A DNA stretch of 64,000 nt, from the NCBI GenBank assembly GCA_964246985.1, contig CAXTSE010000002.1:1-64000 (forward strand). Reading direction: 5' to 3'. A model generated the notes under the pieces. The model was not told the origin of the DNA. It ran no database searches and worked only from the letters and a program-made list of their open reading frames with translations. The DNA is from CAXTSE01 sp964246985 (lineage in GTDB: Bacteria > Actinomycetota > Actinomycetes > Actinomycetales > Microbacteriaceae). Of this stretch, positions 1-8,767 are shown piece by piece; position 1 is the first letter of the stretch, and each line of letters starts with the position of its first letter. Position numbers and translations under genes: made by a program.

Positions 1-127
1 CCTTCCTCACGTCTGCGGCAGCGGCTTCGAGTCGGCCCCGGTGGGTCTTCTTCTTCGACGCGAGCTCTGCGTGGGTTTCGAGAGAGGCGATCAGCTTGCG
101 GTGCGCAGCCGCGATCTTCTTCGTCAT
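1..127 (-). CDS. Partial CDS, small basic Lys/Ala-rich protein (N-terminus only)
   Basis: Reading leftward from an ATG at 127, an open frame runs off the window edge and gives 42 residues beginning MTKKIAAAHRKLIASLETHA. The visible part is rich in Lys and Ala with no Cys or membrane segment, and it looks helical. The protein is too incomplete to assign to a family. It is encoded on the same strand as the small membrane protein just upstream (173-589), 45 bases away, so the two could be cotranscribed. Confidence 0.45.
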   Translation of the reverse strand, partial: MTKKIAAAHRKLIASLETHAELASKKKTHRGRLEAAAADVRK

Positions 128-172
128 GACCTCATTCTCCCCCCGGCTGCGTCGCGGCGCTCCTGCGTCCCG

Positions 173-589
173 TCAGACCGCGGGCCCCGCCACCACCGCG
201 AACAGGCACAGCGTGCCCGCGACGATCAGTGTCGCCGTGCCCAGCTGCATCGTGCGGCTCTTGTTGCGGTCTGCCGTCGGCACGTCGACCTCGAGGATGG
301 GGCACCCCGACCAGCCGATCAGGCCGAGGCTGGCGGCGACCCCGACCGAGCCGAGCCACCAGAGGCCGTCCAGCGCAGGAGGCAGGTCGGCCGGACGCCA
401 CCCGGATGCCAGCAGCGGTCCCATGAACAGGGCGATCGCGCCGAGGGCCGCCGCGAACCACACGGTGCCGGTGCGCATGATCCGCTGCACGTTCTGCTCG
501 GGCGCCATGAGGCCCCCGTCTCTCGTCTCGACTCGGGCGTCGACGGCTGGGCCGGTGCTGATCGTGGGGACTGCCACGGTGTCGGTCAT
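173..589 (-). CDS. Small membrane protein, possibly related to DUF2892/YgaP-like membrane domains
   Basis: The 138-residue protein has a soluble N-terminus of about 35 residues, then hydrophobic segments at roughly 43-60, 74-92 and 112-134, so it should sit in the cytoplasmic membrane. The motif GWSGCP after the second segment and the NVQRIMRTG entry into the first resemble the DUF2892/YgaP transmembrane domain, but the match is weak. I chose the ATG at 589 over the in-frame GTG at 604 because a purine-rich GAGAAAGAGAA stretch lies just upstream of it. Function is unknown. Confidence 0.55.
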   Translation of the reverse strand: MTDTVAVPTISTGPAVDARVETRDGGLMAPEQNVQRIMRTGTVWFAAALGAIALFMGPLLASGWRPADLPPALDGLWWLGSVGVAASLGLIGWSGCPILEVDVPTADRNKSRTMQLGTATLIVAGTLCLFAVVAGPAV

Positions 590-730
590 CGTTCTCTTTC
601 TCACTGTTCTGGGCGGTGCCGCGTGACGTCCGCAGCACTATTTGCACTCACTGCATATTTCACCAACATACGCGTGGGTGCAGGTATTCCGCGCCTGTGA
701 CCCCAGCCCCGAGGGCTGCGCACACGGGAT

Positions 731-771
731 CCGTAAGGATTCGCGCCTGCGGCGTTAGGAAGCCGTTAGGG
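731..771 (+). promoter_or_regulatory. Three spaced CGTWAGG direct repeats upstream of kdp genes, candidate KdpE box
   Basis: The heptamers CGTAAGG (732), CGTTAGG (753) and CGTTAGG (764) lie 21 and 11 bases apart, that is on one face of the helix. OmpR-family regulators such as KdpE bind direct repeats with about 11-base spacing, and kdpE is encoded in the downstream operon, so this is a plausible self-controlled activator site. A short inverted repeat (GCGGGT/ACCCGC) follows at 772-788. No convincing -10/-35 pair was identified. Confidence 0.4.
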
Positions 772-857
772 CGGGTCGGAAACCCGCACCGACGGCATTG
801 ACTCACCTCGTGACCAGTTCACACCCGTGCGCCATCGCGCATCGGATCGCAACCCGG

Positions 858-953
858 ATGGAGTTCCCCGTGCTCGACGTCGTCTACATCGTCGGCATCC
901 TCGCGCTTGTCGCGCTGGTCGCCCTGATCGGAAAGGCAGTGGAGAAGCTGTGA
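858..953 (+). CDS. 31-residue membrane micro-protein preceding kdpF
   Basis: An ATG-started frame encodes 31 residues: a short polar start (MEFPVLD), one hydrophobic segment (residues 8-24) and a basic end (GKAVEKL). Its TGA overlaps the GTG of kdpF, so translation of the two should be coupled. It has the size and layout of KdpF-type subunits but lacks the PERF-like ending that the next ORF has. It may be a second accessory peptide of the Kdp complex or a leader peptide that sets kdpF translation. The coupling and hydrophobic pattern argue that it is real. Confidence 0.5.
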   Translation: MEFPVLDVVYIVGILALVALVALIGKAVEKL

Positions 954-1039
954 TCGTCTTCGAGATCATCGCCGCCGTCCTCGCGCTCGCCGCGATCGGC
1001 TACCTCGTGTTCGCCCTCGTGAAGCCGGAGCGTTTCTGA
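950..1039 (+). CDS. kdpF: Potassium-transporting ATPase subunit KdpF
   Basis: This 29-residue single-span membrane peptide ends in LVKPERF. Its length, the position of its one transmembrane helix and its place directly before kdpA match KdpF, which stabilises the KdpABC potassium pump in the membrane. It starts at a GTG overlapping the stop of the preceding micro-ORF, and its TGA (1037-1039) shares a base with the kdpA ATG, so the three reading frames are translationally chained. Confidence 0.85.
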   Translation: MIVFEIIAAVLALAAIGYLVFALVKPERF

Positions 1040-2712
1040 TGACCCTCTGGCTCTTCCTCGCCCAGCTGGGCACCATCGCCATCGTCCTGGCGGTCGTCTA
1101 CCGTCCGCTCGGAAACTACATGGCGAACGTCTTCATGGCCCGCCGGGACCTCGCGGTCGAGCGCGGCTTCTACCGCCTCATCGGCGTCAAGTCCGACGCC
1201 GAGCAGAGCTGGCCCGCCTACCTGCGTTCGGTGCTCGCCTTCTCGGCCCTCGGCATCCTCGCCGTCTACCTGCTGCAGCGCGCACAGGAGGTGCTGCCCT
1301 ACTCGCTCGGACTCCCGGCGACGAGCGAGCACCTCGCGTTCAACACGGCCATCTCGTTCGTCACCAACACCAACTGGCAGTCGTACTCGCCGGACGTGAC
1401 GCTCGGCTACACCGTGCAGCTGGTCGGCCTGACCGTGCAGAACTTCCTCTCGGCGGCCGTCGGCATCGCCGTCGCGGTGGCCCTGATCCGCGGCCTCGCG
1501 TCGCGCACGTCGGGCACGATCGGCAACTTCTGGGTCGATCTCACCCGCGCCACCCTGCGCATCCTGCTGCCGTTCTCTGTCGTCGTCGCGGTCGTGCTGA
1601 TCGCCGGCGGAGTCATCCAGAACGTCAACGGCTTCCAGGATGTCGCCACCCTGACCGGCGGAACCGCGGTCGTGCCCGGTGGACCGGTCGCCTCTCAGGA
1701 GGCGATCAAGATCCTCGGCACCAACGGCGGCGGGTTCTTCAACACGAACTCCGCCCACCCGTTCGAGAACCCCACGCCCTGGACCAGCATGGTGCAGATC
1801 CTGCTGATGCTCGTCATCCCGTTCTCGCTGCCGCGCACCTTCGGGCGCATGGTCGGCGACGAGCGTCAGGGACTGGCGGTCGCCGGCACCATGGCCGTGC
1901 TCTTCACGGCCTCGGTCTCGATCATGACGGCGCTCGAGCTGAACGGCGCGGGCACCGCGTCGCAGCTCGCGGGCGGCGCGATGGAGGGCAAGGAGGTGCG
2001 ATTTGGCATCATCGGATCGACGATCTTCGGCACCACGTCGACGATCACCTCCACCGGTGCGGTCAACTCGATGCACGACAGCTACACGGCGCTCGGCGGC
2101 GGCATGGCGATGCTCAACATGATGCTCGGAGAGGTCGCCCCCGGCGGCGTCGGAGCGGGTCTCTACGGCATCCTCGTCGTCGCGATCATCGCGGTCTTCG
2201 TCGCCGGTCTGATGGTCGGACGCACCCCCGAGTACCTCGGCAAGAAGATCGGGGCGCGCGAGATCAAGCTCGCCAGCCTCTACATCCTCACCACGCCGAC
2301 GCTCGTGCTCGTGGGCACCGCCCTCAGCTTCGCGATCCCCGCGGTGCGCGAGGACGTCACGACCACCTCGATCTATAACCCCGGCCTCCACGGCTTCAGC
2401 GAGGTGCTCTACGCCTTCACGTCGGCGGCGAACAACAACGGATCGGCGTTCGCCGGTCTGACCGCCAACACCCCGTGGTTCAACACCGCGCTCGGTGTCG
2501 CCATGCTGCTCGGCCGGTTCATCCCGATCCTGCTGGTGCTGGCGCTCGCCGGATCGTTCGCCGCTCAGGACAAGGTCCCCGCCACCGCGGGCACCCTGCC
2601 CACCCACAAGCCGCAGTTCGTCGGCCTGCTCCTCGGAACCGTCATCATCGTGTCGGCTCTCACCTATTTCCCCGTTCTCGCGCTGGGTCCCCTGGCGGAA
2701 GGGCTGCTGTAA
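1039..2712 (+). CDS. kdpA: Potassium-transporting ATPase potassium-binding subunit KdpA
   Basis: KdpA is the ion-selective channel-like subunit of the high-affinity potassium pump KdpFABC. The 557-residue protein has the usual length and about ten hydrophobic spans. A selectivity-filter loop is visible at residues 227-232 (GTNGGG, followed by FFNTNSAHPFENPTP), the best-conserved block of the family. It begins at the ATG overlapping the kdpF stop and ends two bases before kdpB. Potassium selected by KdpA is moved by the P-type ATPase KdpB. Confidence 0.97.
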   Translation: MTLWLFLAQLGTIAIVLAVVYRPLGNYMANVFMARRDLAVERGFYRLIGVKSDAEQSWPAYLRSVLAFSALGILAVYLLQRAQEVLPYSLGLPATSEHLAFNTAISFVTNTNWQSYSPDVTLGYTVQLVGLTVQNFLSAAVGIAVAVALIRGLASRTSGTIGNFWVDLTRATLRILLPFSVVVAVVLIAGGVIQNVNGFQDVATLTGGTAVVPGGPVASQEAIKILGTNGGGFFNTNSAHPFENPTPWTSMVQILLMLVIPFSLPRTFGRMVGDERQGLAVAGTMAVLFTASVSIMTALELNGAGTASQLAGGAMEGKEVRFGIIGSTIFGTTSTITSTGAVNSMHDSYTALGGGMAMLNMMLGEVAPGGVGAGLYGILVVAIIAVFVAGLMVGRTPEYLGKKIGAREIKLASLYILTTPTLVLVGTALSFAIPAVREDVTTTSIYNPGLHGFSEVLYAFTSAANNNGSAFAGLTANTPWFNTALGVAMLLGRFIPILLVLALAGSFAAQDKVPATAGTLPTHKPQFVGLLLGTVIIVSALTYFPVLALGPLAEGLL

Positions 2713-2714
2713 CC

Positions 2715-4841
2715 ATGACCATCATCACCAACGAGGCGCCGAGCAACGCTCCGGCGCCCACCCCGGCCGAGCCCCGGTCGAGCGCCTTCTCGGTCGGCCA
2801 GCTGGTCGCCGCGCTCCCCGGAGCGCTGCGCAAGCTCGACCCGCGGCTCATGTGGCGCAACCCCGTCATGTTCATCGTCGAGATCGGTGCCGTGCTCACC
2901 ACGGCGATCGCCGTCGCCGAGCCCTTCCTGGGCGAGAGCACCCTCGCGCCGTCGTTCACGGTCGGCATCGCCGTCTGGCTCTGGATCACCGTGATCTTCG
3001 CCAACCTGGCGGAGTCGGTGGCCGAGGGCCGCGGCAAGGCGCAGGCTGCCAGCCTGCGGCAGACCCGCACGTCGACGACCGCCCAGCGCGTCACCGGCTA
3101 CGACGAGCGCAACCCCTCCGCGGAGGGCAGCGGCATCGACGAGGTGTCGTCGGCCGACCTGCGGCTCGGCGACCACGTGGTCGTCGTCGCGGGCGAGGTC
3201 ATCCCCGGCGATGGCGACATCGTCTGGGGCATCGCCTCGGTCGACGAGTCGGCCATCACCGGCGAATCGGCCCCGGTGATCCGCGAGCACGGTGGCGATC
3301 GCAGCGCCGTCACCGGCGGCACCCGCGTGCTGAGCGACCGGATCGTGGTGCGCATCACCTCCAAGCCCGGCGAGACCTTCGTCGACCGCATGATCCGGCT
3401 CGTGGAGGGGGCGTCGCGTCAGAAGACGCCCAACGAGATCGCTCTGAACATCCTGCTCGCCGCCCTCTCGATCGTGTTCCTGATCGTGGTCGTCACCCTC
3501 AACCCGATGGCGTCCTACGCGGGAGAGCCCGTCGCGATCCCGGTGCTCATCGCGCTGCTCGTGACGCTGATCCCGACGACGATCGGCGCGCTGCTGAGCG
3601 CGATCGGCATCGCCGGCATGGACCGTCTCGTGCAGCGCAACGTGCTCGCGATGTCGGGCCGGGCCGTCGAGGCTGCGGGTGACGTCACGACCCTGCTGCT
3701 CGACAAGACCGGCACCATCACGTACGGCAACCGCCGGGCCTCCGAGTTCGTGCCGGTGGGGGGCGCCTCGATGGATTCCCTCGTCAGTGCCGCCCGCCTG
3801 GCCTCGCTGAGCGACCCGACCCCCGAGGGCACCTCGGTCGTCACGCTCGCGACGGAGCTCGGCCACGACGGCGAGCCGGTGGCCGACGCGGTGGTCGTGC
3901 CGTTCACCGCGCAGACCCGCATGAGCGGCCTCGACCTGCCGGACGGCACCGAGGTGCGCAAGGGCGCCGGATCGACGATCGCGGAGTGGGTCGGCACCGT
4001 GCCGCCCGCGACCCAGACCGAGCTCGACTCGGTCGTGACCCGCGTGTCGCAGTCGGGCGGCACCCCGCTCGTCGTCGCCACCCGCGGCACCGACGGGACG
4101 GCGACCGTGCTCGGCGTCATCCACCTGAAGGACGTCGTCAAGGACGGACTGACCGAGCGGTTCGCCGAGCTGCGGGCCATGGGCATCCGGACCGTCATGA
4201 TCACGGGTGACAACCCGCTCACGGCCAAGGCCATCGCGGCCGAGGCGGGCGTCGACGACTACCTCGCCGAGGCCACCCCCGAAGACAAGATGGAGCTGAT
4301 CAAGAAGGAGCAGGCCGGCGGCAACCTCGTCGCGATGACCGGAGACGGCACCAACGACGCTCCGGCGCTCGCACAGGCGGATGTCGGCGTGGCGATGAAC
4401 ACCGGCACGTCGGCCGCGAAGGAGGCCGGCAACATGGTCGACCTCGACTCCGACCCGACCAAGCTGATCGACATCGTGCGCATCGGCAAGCAGCTGCTCA
4501 TCACCCGCGGCTCGCTGACCACCTTCTCGATCGCCAACGACATCGCCAAGTACTTCGCGATCATCCCGGCGATGTTCGCCGGCGTGTTCCCGGGTCTCGC
4601 AGTGCTCAACGTGATGGGACTGCACTCGCCGGCCTCGGCGATCCTGTCGGCGATCATCTTCAACGCCCTGGTGATCGTGGCGCTCATCCCGCTCGCCCTT
4701 CGCGGCGTGAAGTACCGTCCGGTCTCGGCAAGCCGGCTCCTCAGCCGCAACCTGCTCATCTACGGCCTCGGCGGCATCATCGCGCCGTTCGTCGGCATCA
4801 AGCTGATCGACCTCGTCGTGACGCTGATCCCCGGATTCTGA
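2715..4841 (+). CDS. kdpB: Potassium-transporting P-type ATPase subunit KdpB
   Basis: KdpB is the catalytic P-type ATPase of the Kdp pump. In 708 residues it shows the actuator motif TGES (182-185), the phosphorylated aspartate in DKTGT (Asp330), the TGDNP hinge and the MTGDGTNDAPAL motif (Asp544, Asp548). The start is the ATG two bases after the kdpA stop. A longer in-frame extension upstream only reads kdpA in another frame and was rejected. All catalytic motifs are intact, so the pump should be functional. Confidence 0.97.
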   Translation: MTIITNEAPSNAPAPTPAEPRSSAFSVGQLVAALPGALRKLDPRLMWRNPVMFIVEIGAVLTTAIAVAEPFLGESTLAPSFTVGIAVWLWITVIFANLAESVAEGRGKAQAASLRQTRTSTTAQRVTGYDERNPSAEGSGIDEVSSADLRLGDHVVVVAGEVIPGDGDIVWGIASVDESAITGESAPVIREHGGDRSAVTGGTRVLSDRIVVRITSKPGETFVDRMIRLVEGASRQKTPNEIALNILLAALSIVFLIVVVTLNPMASYAGEPVAIPVLIALLVTLIPTTIGALLSAIGIAGMDRLVQRNVLAMSGRAVEAAGDVTTLLLDKTGTITYGNRRASEFVPVGGASMDSLVSAARLASLSDPTPEGTSVVTLATELGHDGEPVADAVVVPFTAQTRMSGLDLPDGTEVRKGAGSTIAEWVGTVPPATQTELDSVVTRVSQSGGTPLVVATRGTDGTATVLGVIHLKDVVKDGLTERFAELRAMGIRTVMITGDNPLTAKAIAAEAGVDDYLAEATPEDKMELIKKEQAGGNLVAMTGDGTNDAPALAQADVGVAMNTGTSAAKEAGNMVDLDSDPTKLIDIVRIGKQLLITRGSLTTFSIANDIAKYFAIIPAMFAGVFPGLAVLNVMGLHSPASAILSAIIFNALVIVALIPLALRGVKYRPVSASRLLSRNLLIYGLGGIIAPFVGIKLIDLVVTLIPGF

Positions 4842-4870
4842 TCATCATGAACACCACCAGGAGAAGTCCC

Positions 4871-5479
4871 ATGTCCCCCCGTCGCCCCCTGATCCGCCAG
4901 ACCTGGACCGCCCTGCGCGCCCTCGTCATCCTCACCGTCGTGCTCGGGGTCATCTACCCGCTCGCGATCACCGGGATCGGGCAGCTCGCGCTTCCCGCTC
5001 AGTCCAACGGCCAGCTCGTCTCGGTCGACGGCGAGGTGGTCGGATCGGCCATCATCGGCCAGTCGTTCACCGACGAGGACGGCGCGGCGCTGCCGGAGTG
5101 GTTCCAGTCGCGGCCCTCCGCGGCCGGCGACGGCTACGACGGCGCCGCCTCGAGCGGCTCGAACCTCGGCCCGGAGAACGAGGATCTGGTCGCCGCGATC
5201 GAGCAGCGCCGTGCGGCGATCGCCGAGCTCGAGGGCGTGCCGGTGGAGGACGTCCCCGCCGATGCCGTCACCGCCAGCGCCTCCGGTCTCGATCCGCACA
5301 TCAGCCCGGAGTACGCCCTGCTGCAGGTCGCGCGGGTCGCCGACGCGCGAGGTCTCGACGAGACCGAGGTGCGCGCGCTGGTCGAGGACCACGTCCAGGG
5401 CCGCGACCTGGGGTACCTCGGTGAGCCGACCGTCAACGTGCTCGAGCTGAACATCGCTCTCGCCGAGCTCGACTCGTAA
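4871..5479 (+). CDS. kdpC: Potassium-transporting ATPase subunit KdpC
   Basis: KdpC is the small subunit that joins KdpA and KdpB and supports ATP binding. The 202-residue protein has one N-terminal transmembrane span (about 14-36) and the family signature DPHISPEYAL near the C-terminus. An upstream in-frame ATG at 4847 exists, but the ATG at 4871 is preceded by AGGAGA at good spacing and gives the usual N-terminus, so I prefer it. It is followed four bases later by kdpD. Confidence 0.95.
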   Translation: MSPRRPLIRQTWTALRALVILTVVLGVIYPLAITGIGQLALPAQSNGQLVSVDGEVVGSAIIGQSFTDEDGAALPEWFQSRPSAAGDGYDGAASSGSNLGPENEDLVAAIEQRRAAIAELEGVPVEDVPADAVTASASGLDPHISPEYALLQVARVADARGLDETEVRALVEDHVQGRDLGYLGEPTVNVLELNIALAELDS

Positions 5480-5483
5480 GGGC

Positions 5484-7988
5484 ATGTCGATGTCGAGGGG
5501 ACGGCTCCGCGTCATGCTCGGGGCCGCACCCGGCGTCGGCAAGACCTTCGCCATGCTCGAGGAGGGCCGCCGACTCTCGGACGCGGGCAAGGACGTTGTG
5601 GTCGCGGTCGTGGAGACCCACGGCCGCGCTGCCACGTCGGCGCTGGTCGATGGGCTCCAGGTGCTCGAACGGCGCCGCATCGAGCACCGGGGGGTCGCCC
5701 TCGACGAGATGGATCTGGAGGCGCTGCTCGAGCGGAGGCCCGAGCTGGCGCTCGTCGACGAGCTGGCGCACACCAACGCACCCGGCTCTGTGCACGCCAA
5801 GCGGTGGCAGGACGTCGAGACGATCCTGGAGGCGGGGATCGATGTGATCTCGACCGTCAACATCCAGCACATCGAGTCGCTCAACGACGTCGTGCGACAG
5901 ATCACCGGCGTGCGGCAACAGGAGACCATCCCCGACGCCGTGCTGCGCGGCGCCGACCAGATCGAGCTGATCGACCTCGCGCCGCAGGCCCTGCGCGACC
6001 GACTGGCCGAGGGCGCCGTCTACCCGGCGGCGCGGGTGGACGCGGCGCTGTCCAACTACTTCCGGCTCGGCAATCTGACGGCGCTCCGCGAGCTCGCGCT
6101 GCTCTGGCTCGCGGACGAGGTCGACAGCGCCCTCAAGAAGTACCGGGCCGAGAAGGGGATCGGCGACAGCTGGAACGCGCGCGAGCGGGTGGTGGTGGCG
6201 CTCACGGGCGGCCGGGAGGGCGAGACGCTGCTGCGCCGAGGCGCGCGCATCGCCTCTCGCGCCAGCGGCGGCGAGCTGTTCGCCGTGCACGTGACCTCTC
6301 CGGAGGGGCTCGCCGACCTCGCACCCGAGATCCTCGCGGGGCAGAGCGCGCTGGCTCAGACCCTCGGCGGCACCTATCACCAGGTCGTCGGCGAGCAGAT
6401 CCCGCGCGCCCTCGTCGACTTCGCGCGCTCCGTCGATGCGACCCAGCTGGTGATCGGCGTCAGCCGCCGCTCCACGCTCGCGCGCCTCTTCACCGGGCCG
6501 GGGACGGCGGCGACCGTCATCCGCGAGGCCGGCGACATCGACGTGCACATCGTGTCCCACTCCGAAGCGGGGTCGCGGAAGCTCCCGACCCTCGGCGGCG
6601 CCCTCTCTGTCCGCAGACGCATCATCGGCTCGGTCGTCGCCCTGCTCGGGCTCCCGCTGCTGACGCTGCTGCTGAGCTCGTTCCGCAGCGAGGAGTCGAT
6701 CACGAGCGACGTGCTGGCGTTCCAGCTGTTCGTCGTGATCGTGGCGCTCGTCGGCGGCATCTGGCCGGCGGTCGGCTCCGCGGTCGCGGCGGGGTTCCTG
6801 CTGGACTACTTCTTCGTCGATCCGCTCTACACGATCACGATCGCGGAACCGCTGCACCTGCTGGCGCTGGTCATCTTCGTTCTCGTCGCCGTGCTCGTGA
6901 GCATCGTGGTCGACCAGGCCGCTCGGCGATCGCGCGCGGCCTCACGAGCTGCCGCCGAATCCGAGATGCTCTCGATGATCGCCGGAAGCGTCCTGAGCGG
7001 TCAGGACGCCCTGGAGGCGCTCGTCACCCGACTGCGCGACGCGTTCGGCATGACGAGCGTCATCCTGCGATTCCGCGATCACGTGCTGTACACCGCCACC
7101 GAGTCGACGCTAGCCGATGACGACGACGTCGAGACGACGCTGCCGGTGGGGGAGCAGGGGCAGCTGTACCTGCGCGGCAAGGAGCTCCCGGCGTCGGACC
7201 GCCGCATCCTGGGGGCGTTCCTGTCGCAGATGGAGACGGCGCTCGCCCAGCGCGAGCTGGCCGACGAGGCCGAGAGCATGAGGCCGGTCGCTGAGGCCGA
7301 CAGGCTGCGCACAGCCCTGCTCGCGGCCGTGGGCCACGACCTCCGCCGCCCGCTCGCGTCGGCGACGGCCGCGGTCACGAGCCTCCGGTCGGCGGAGCTG
7401 TCGCTCAGCACGAGCGATCGGCTCGAGCTGCTCGAGACCGCCGACGAGAGCCTCGAGGCGCTCGCGTCGCTCGTGACCAAGCTGCTCGACGCCAGTCGCC
7501 TGCAGGCCGGCGTGCTGGGAGTGTCGCCCGAGGCCGTGTCGATCGACGGGGTCGTCATGGGCGCCCTCGACGAGCTGGGTCTCGGTCCGGGCGATGTGCA
7601 GCTCGAGCTCGGGCGCGTCTCGCCGGTCGTCGCCGACCCGGTCCTGCTGCAGCGCGCGGTCGTCAACCTCCTCGCGAACGCGCTGCGCTTCTCGCCGGAC
7701 GGATCGCCGCCCGTGGTCGCGACGAGCGAGTTCGGCGACCGCGTGCAGCTGCGGGTGATCGACGCGGGGCCGGGCATCGCCCCCGAGCGCCGCGACGACG
7801 TCTTCGTCGCATTCCAGCGGCTGGGCGACACCGACAACACGACCGGAGTCGGGCTGGGACTCGCGCTCTCGAAGGGCTTCGTCGAGGCCATGGGCGGCAC
7901 GCTCGATCTCGAGGACACCCCCGGCGGCGGCCTGACGATGGTGATCGACCTGCCGCAGGATCCGGGTCCCGAGGAGACGACGGCATGA
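5484..7988 (+). CDS. kdpD: Sensor histidine kinase KdpD
   Basis: KdpD senses low potassium or osmotic stress and controls KdpE by phosphorylation. The 834-residue protein begins with the KdpD domain carrying a Walker A motif GAAPGVGKT (13-21). A universal-stress-protein-like domain follows (about 235-360), then four membrane spans (about 375-485), a GAF-like linker, a HisKA domain with phospho-accepting His618 in GHDLRRP, and a HATPase_c domain with its N box (NALRFSP) and G boxes (DAGPGI, GVGLGLAL). The length is typical. Its stop overlaps the kdpE start by ATGA. Confidence 0.96.
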   Translation: MSMSRGRLRVMLGAAPGVGKTFAMLEEGRRLSDAGKDVVVAVVETHGRAATSALVDGLQVLERRRIEHRGVALDEMDLEALLERRPELALVDELAHTNAPGSVHAKRWQDVETILEAGIDVISTVNIQHIESLNDVVRQITGVRQQETIPDAVLRGADQIELIDLAPQALRDRLAEGAVYPAARVDAALSNYFRLGNLTALRELALLWLADEVDSALKKYRAEKGIGDSWNARERVVVALTGGREGETLLRRGARIASRASGGELFAVHVTSPEGLADLAPEILAGQSALAQTLGGTYHQVVGEQIPRALVDFARSVDATQLVIGVSRRSTLARLFTGPGTAATVIREAGDIDVHIVSHSEAGSRKLPTLGGALSVRRRIIGSVVALLGLPLLTLLLSSFRSEESITSDVLAFQLFVVIVALVGGIWPAVGSAVAAGFLLDYFFVDPLYTITIAEPLHLLALVIFVLVAVLVSIVVDQAARRSRAASRAAAESEMLSMIAGSVLSGQDALEALVTRLRDAFGMTSVILRFRDHVLYTATESTLADDDDVETTLPVGEQGQLYLRGKELPASDRRILGAFLSQMETALAQRELADEAESMRPVAEADRLRTALLAAVGHDLRRPLASATAAVTSLRSAELSLSTSDRLELLETADESLEALASLVTKLLDASRLQAGVLGVSPEAVSIDGVVMGALDELGLGPGDVQLELGRVSPVVADPVLLQRAVVNLLANALRFSPDGSPPVVATSEFGDRVQLRVIDAGPGIAPERRDDVFVAFQRLGDTDNTTGVGLGLALSKGFVEAMGGTLDLEDTPGGGLTMVIDLPQDPGPEETTA

Positions 7989-8659
7989 AGGTGCTCGTCG
8001 CCGACGACGACACCCGGATGCTGCGGGCCGTCAGGATCACCCTCACCGCTCGCGGGTACGAGGTCGTCACCGCCGTGGACGGCAGGGCCGCGCTCGACGC
8101 GGTGATCGCGACCCACCCCGACCTCATCGTCCTCGACCTCGGGATGCCGGGTCTCACGGGCATCGAGGTGATCGAGGCGGTGCGCGGCTGGTCACGGGTG
8201 CCGATCCTCGTCGTCTCGGGTCGCAGCGAGTCGGCAGAGAAGGTGGAGGCGCTCGACGCCGGCGCCGACGACTACGTCACCAAGCCGTTCTCGGCCGACG
8301 AGCTGCTCGCCCGCGTCCGGGCGCTCACCCGCCGGATGCAGGAGGTGAAGGACGAACCGCTGGTGGTGTTCGGCGACGTCACCGTGGACGTCGCGGCGCG
8401 GGTCGTCACCCGAGCCGGCGACGTCGTGAGGCTCACGCCGACCGAGTGGCGGCTGCTCGAGGTGCTGCTGCGCAATCGTGATCGCCTGGTGTCGCGCGAG
8501 GCCCTCCTGACCGAGGTGTGGGGTCCGCAGTACACCACCGACACGGGCTACCTGCGGCTCTACATGGCGCAGCTCCGCAAGAAGCTCGAGCCCGACCCCT
8601 CGGCCCCCCGCCACCTCCTGACCGAGTCCGGCATGGGCTACCGCTTCACGACGAGATAG
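7985..8659 (+). CDS. kdpE: Response regulator KdpE, OmpR family
   Basis: The 224-residue protein has a receiver domain with the acidic pocket (DDD, 7-9), phospho-acceptor Asp51 in VLDLGMPG and the conserved Lys of TKPF, then a winged-helix OmpR-type DNA-binding domain (about 128-222) with LTPTEWRLLEVLL and GYRFTT. It overlaps kdpD by four bases and is its cognate partner. The spaced repeats at 731-771 are a candidate binding site, so the operon is probably autoregulated. Confidence 0.95.
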   Translation: MKVLVADDDTRMLRAVRITLTARGYEVVTAVDGRAALDAVIATHPDLIVLDLGMPGLTGIEVIEAVRGWSRVPILVVSGRSESAEKVEALDAGADDYVTKPFSADELLARVRALTRRMQEVKDEPLVVFGDVTVDVAARVVTRAGDVVRLTPTEWRLLEVLLRNRDRLVSREALLTEVWGPQYTTDTGYLRLYMAQLRKKLEPDPSAPRHLLTESGMGYRFTTR

Positions 8660-8767
8660 GCACCGGCAGCTCCGCGCGAGGGTGCGAGGATTGTCGAGTC
8701 GTCACCCCGTCGACAGAGCCGTGCCGTGGCCGATCGCGTCGGTGGGTGAGCACAGAAGGAGCACCGC

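Noticed and set aside
690..857. Cyclic-di-AMP (ydaO-type) riboswitch upstream of kdp
   Set aside because: Such switches occur near potassium genes, but I could not find the conserved core in this leader; only a short hairpin and direct repeats are visible.
1000..2607. Long open frame on the minus strand opposite kdpA, and a similar one at 2664-4625 opposite kdpB
   Set aside because: Their translations are Arg/Asp/Glu-rich low-complexity shadows caused by the GC-rich codon pattern of the real genes; no domain is visible.
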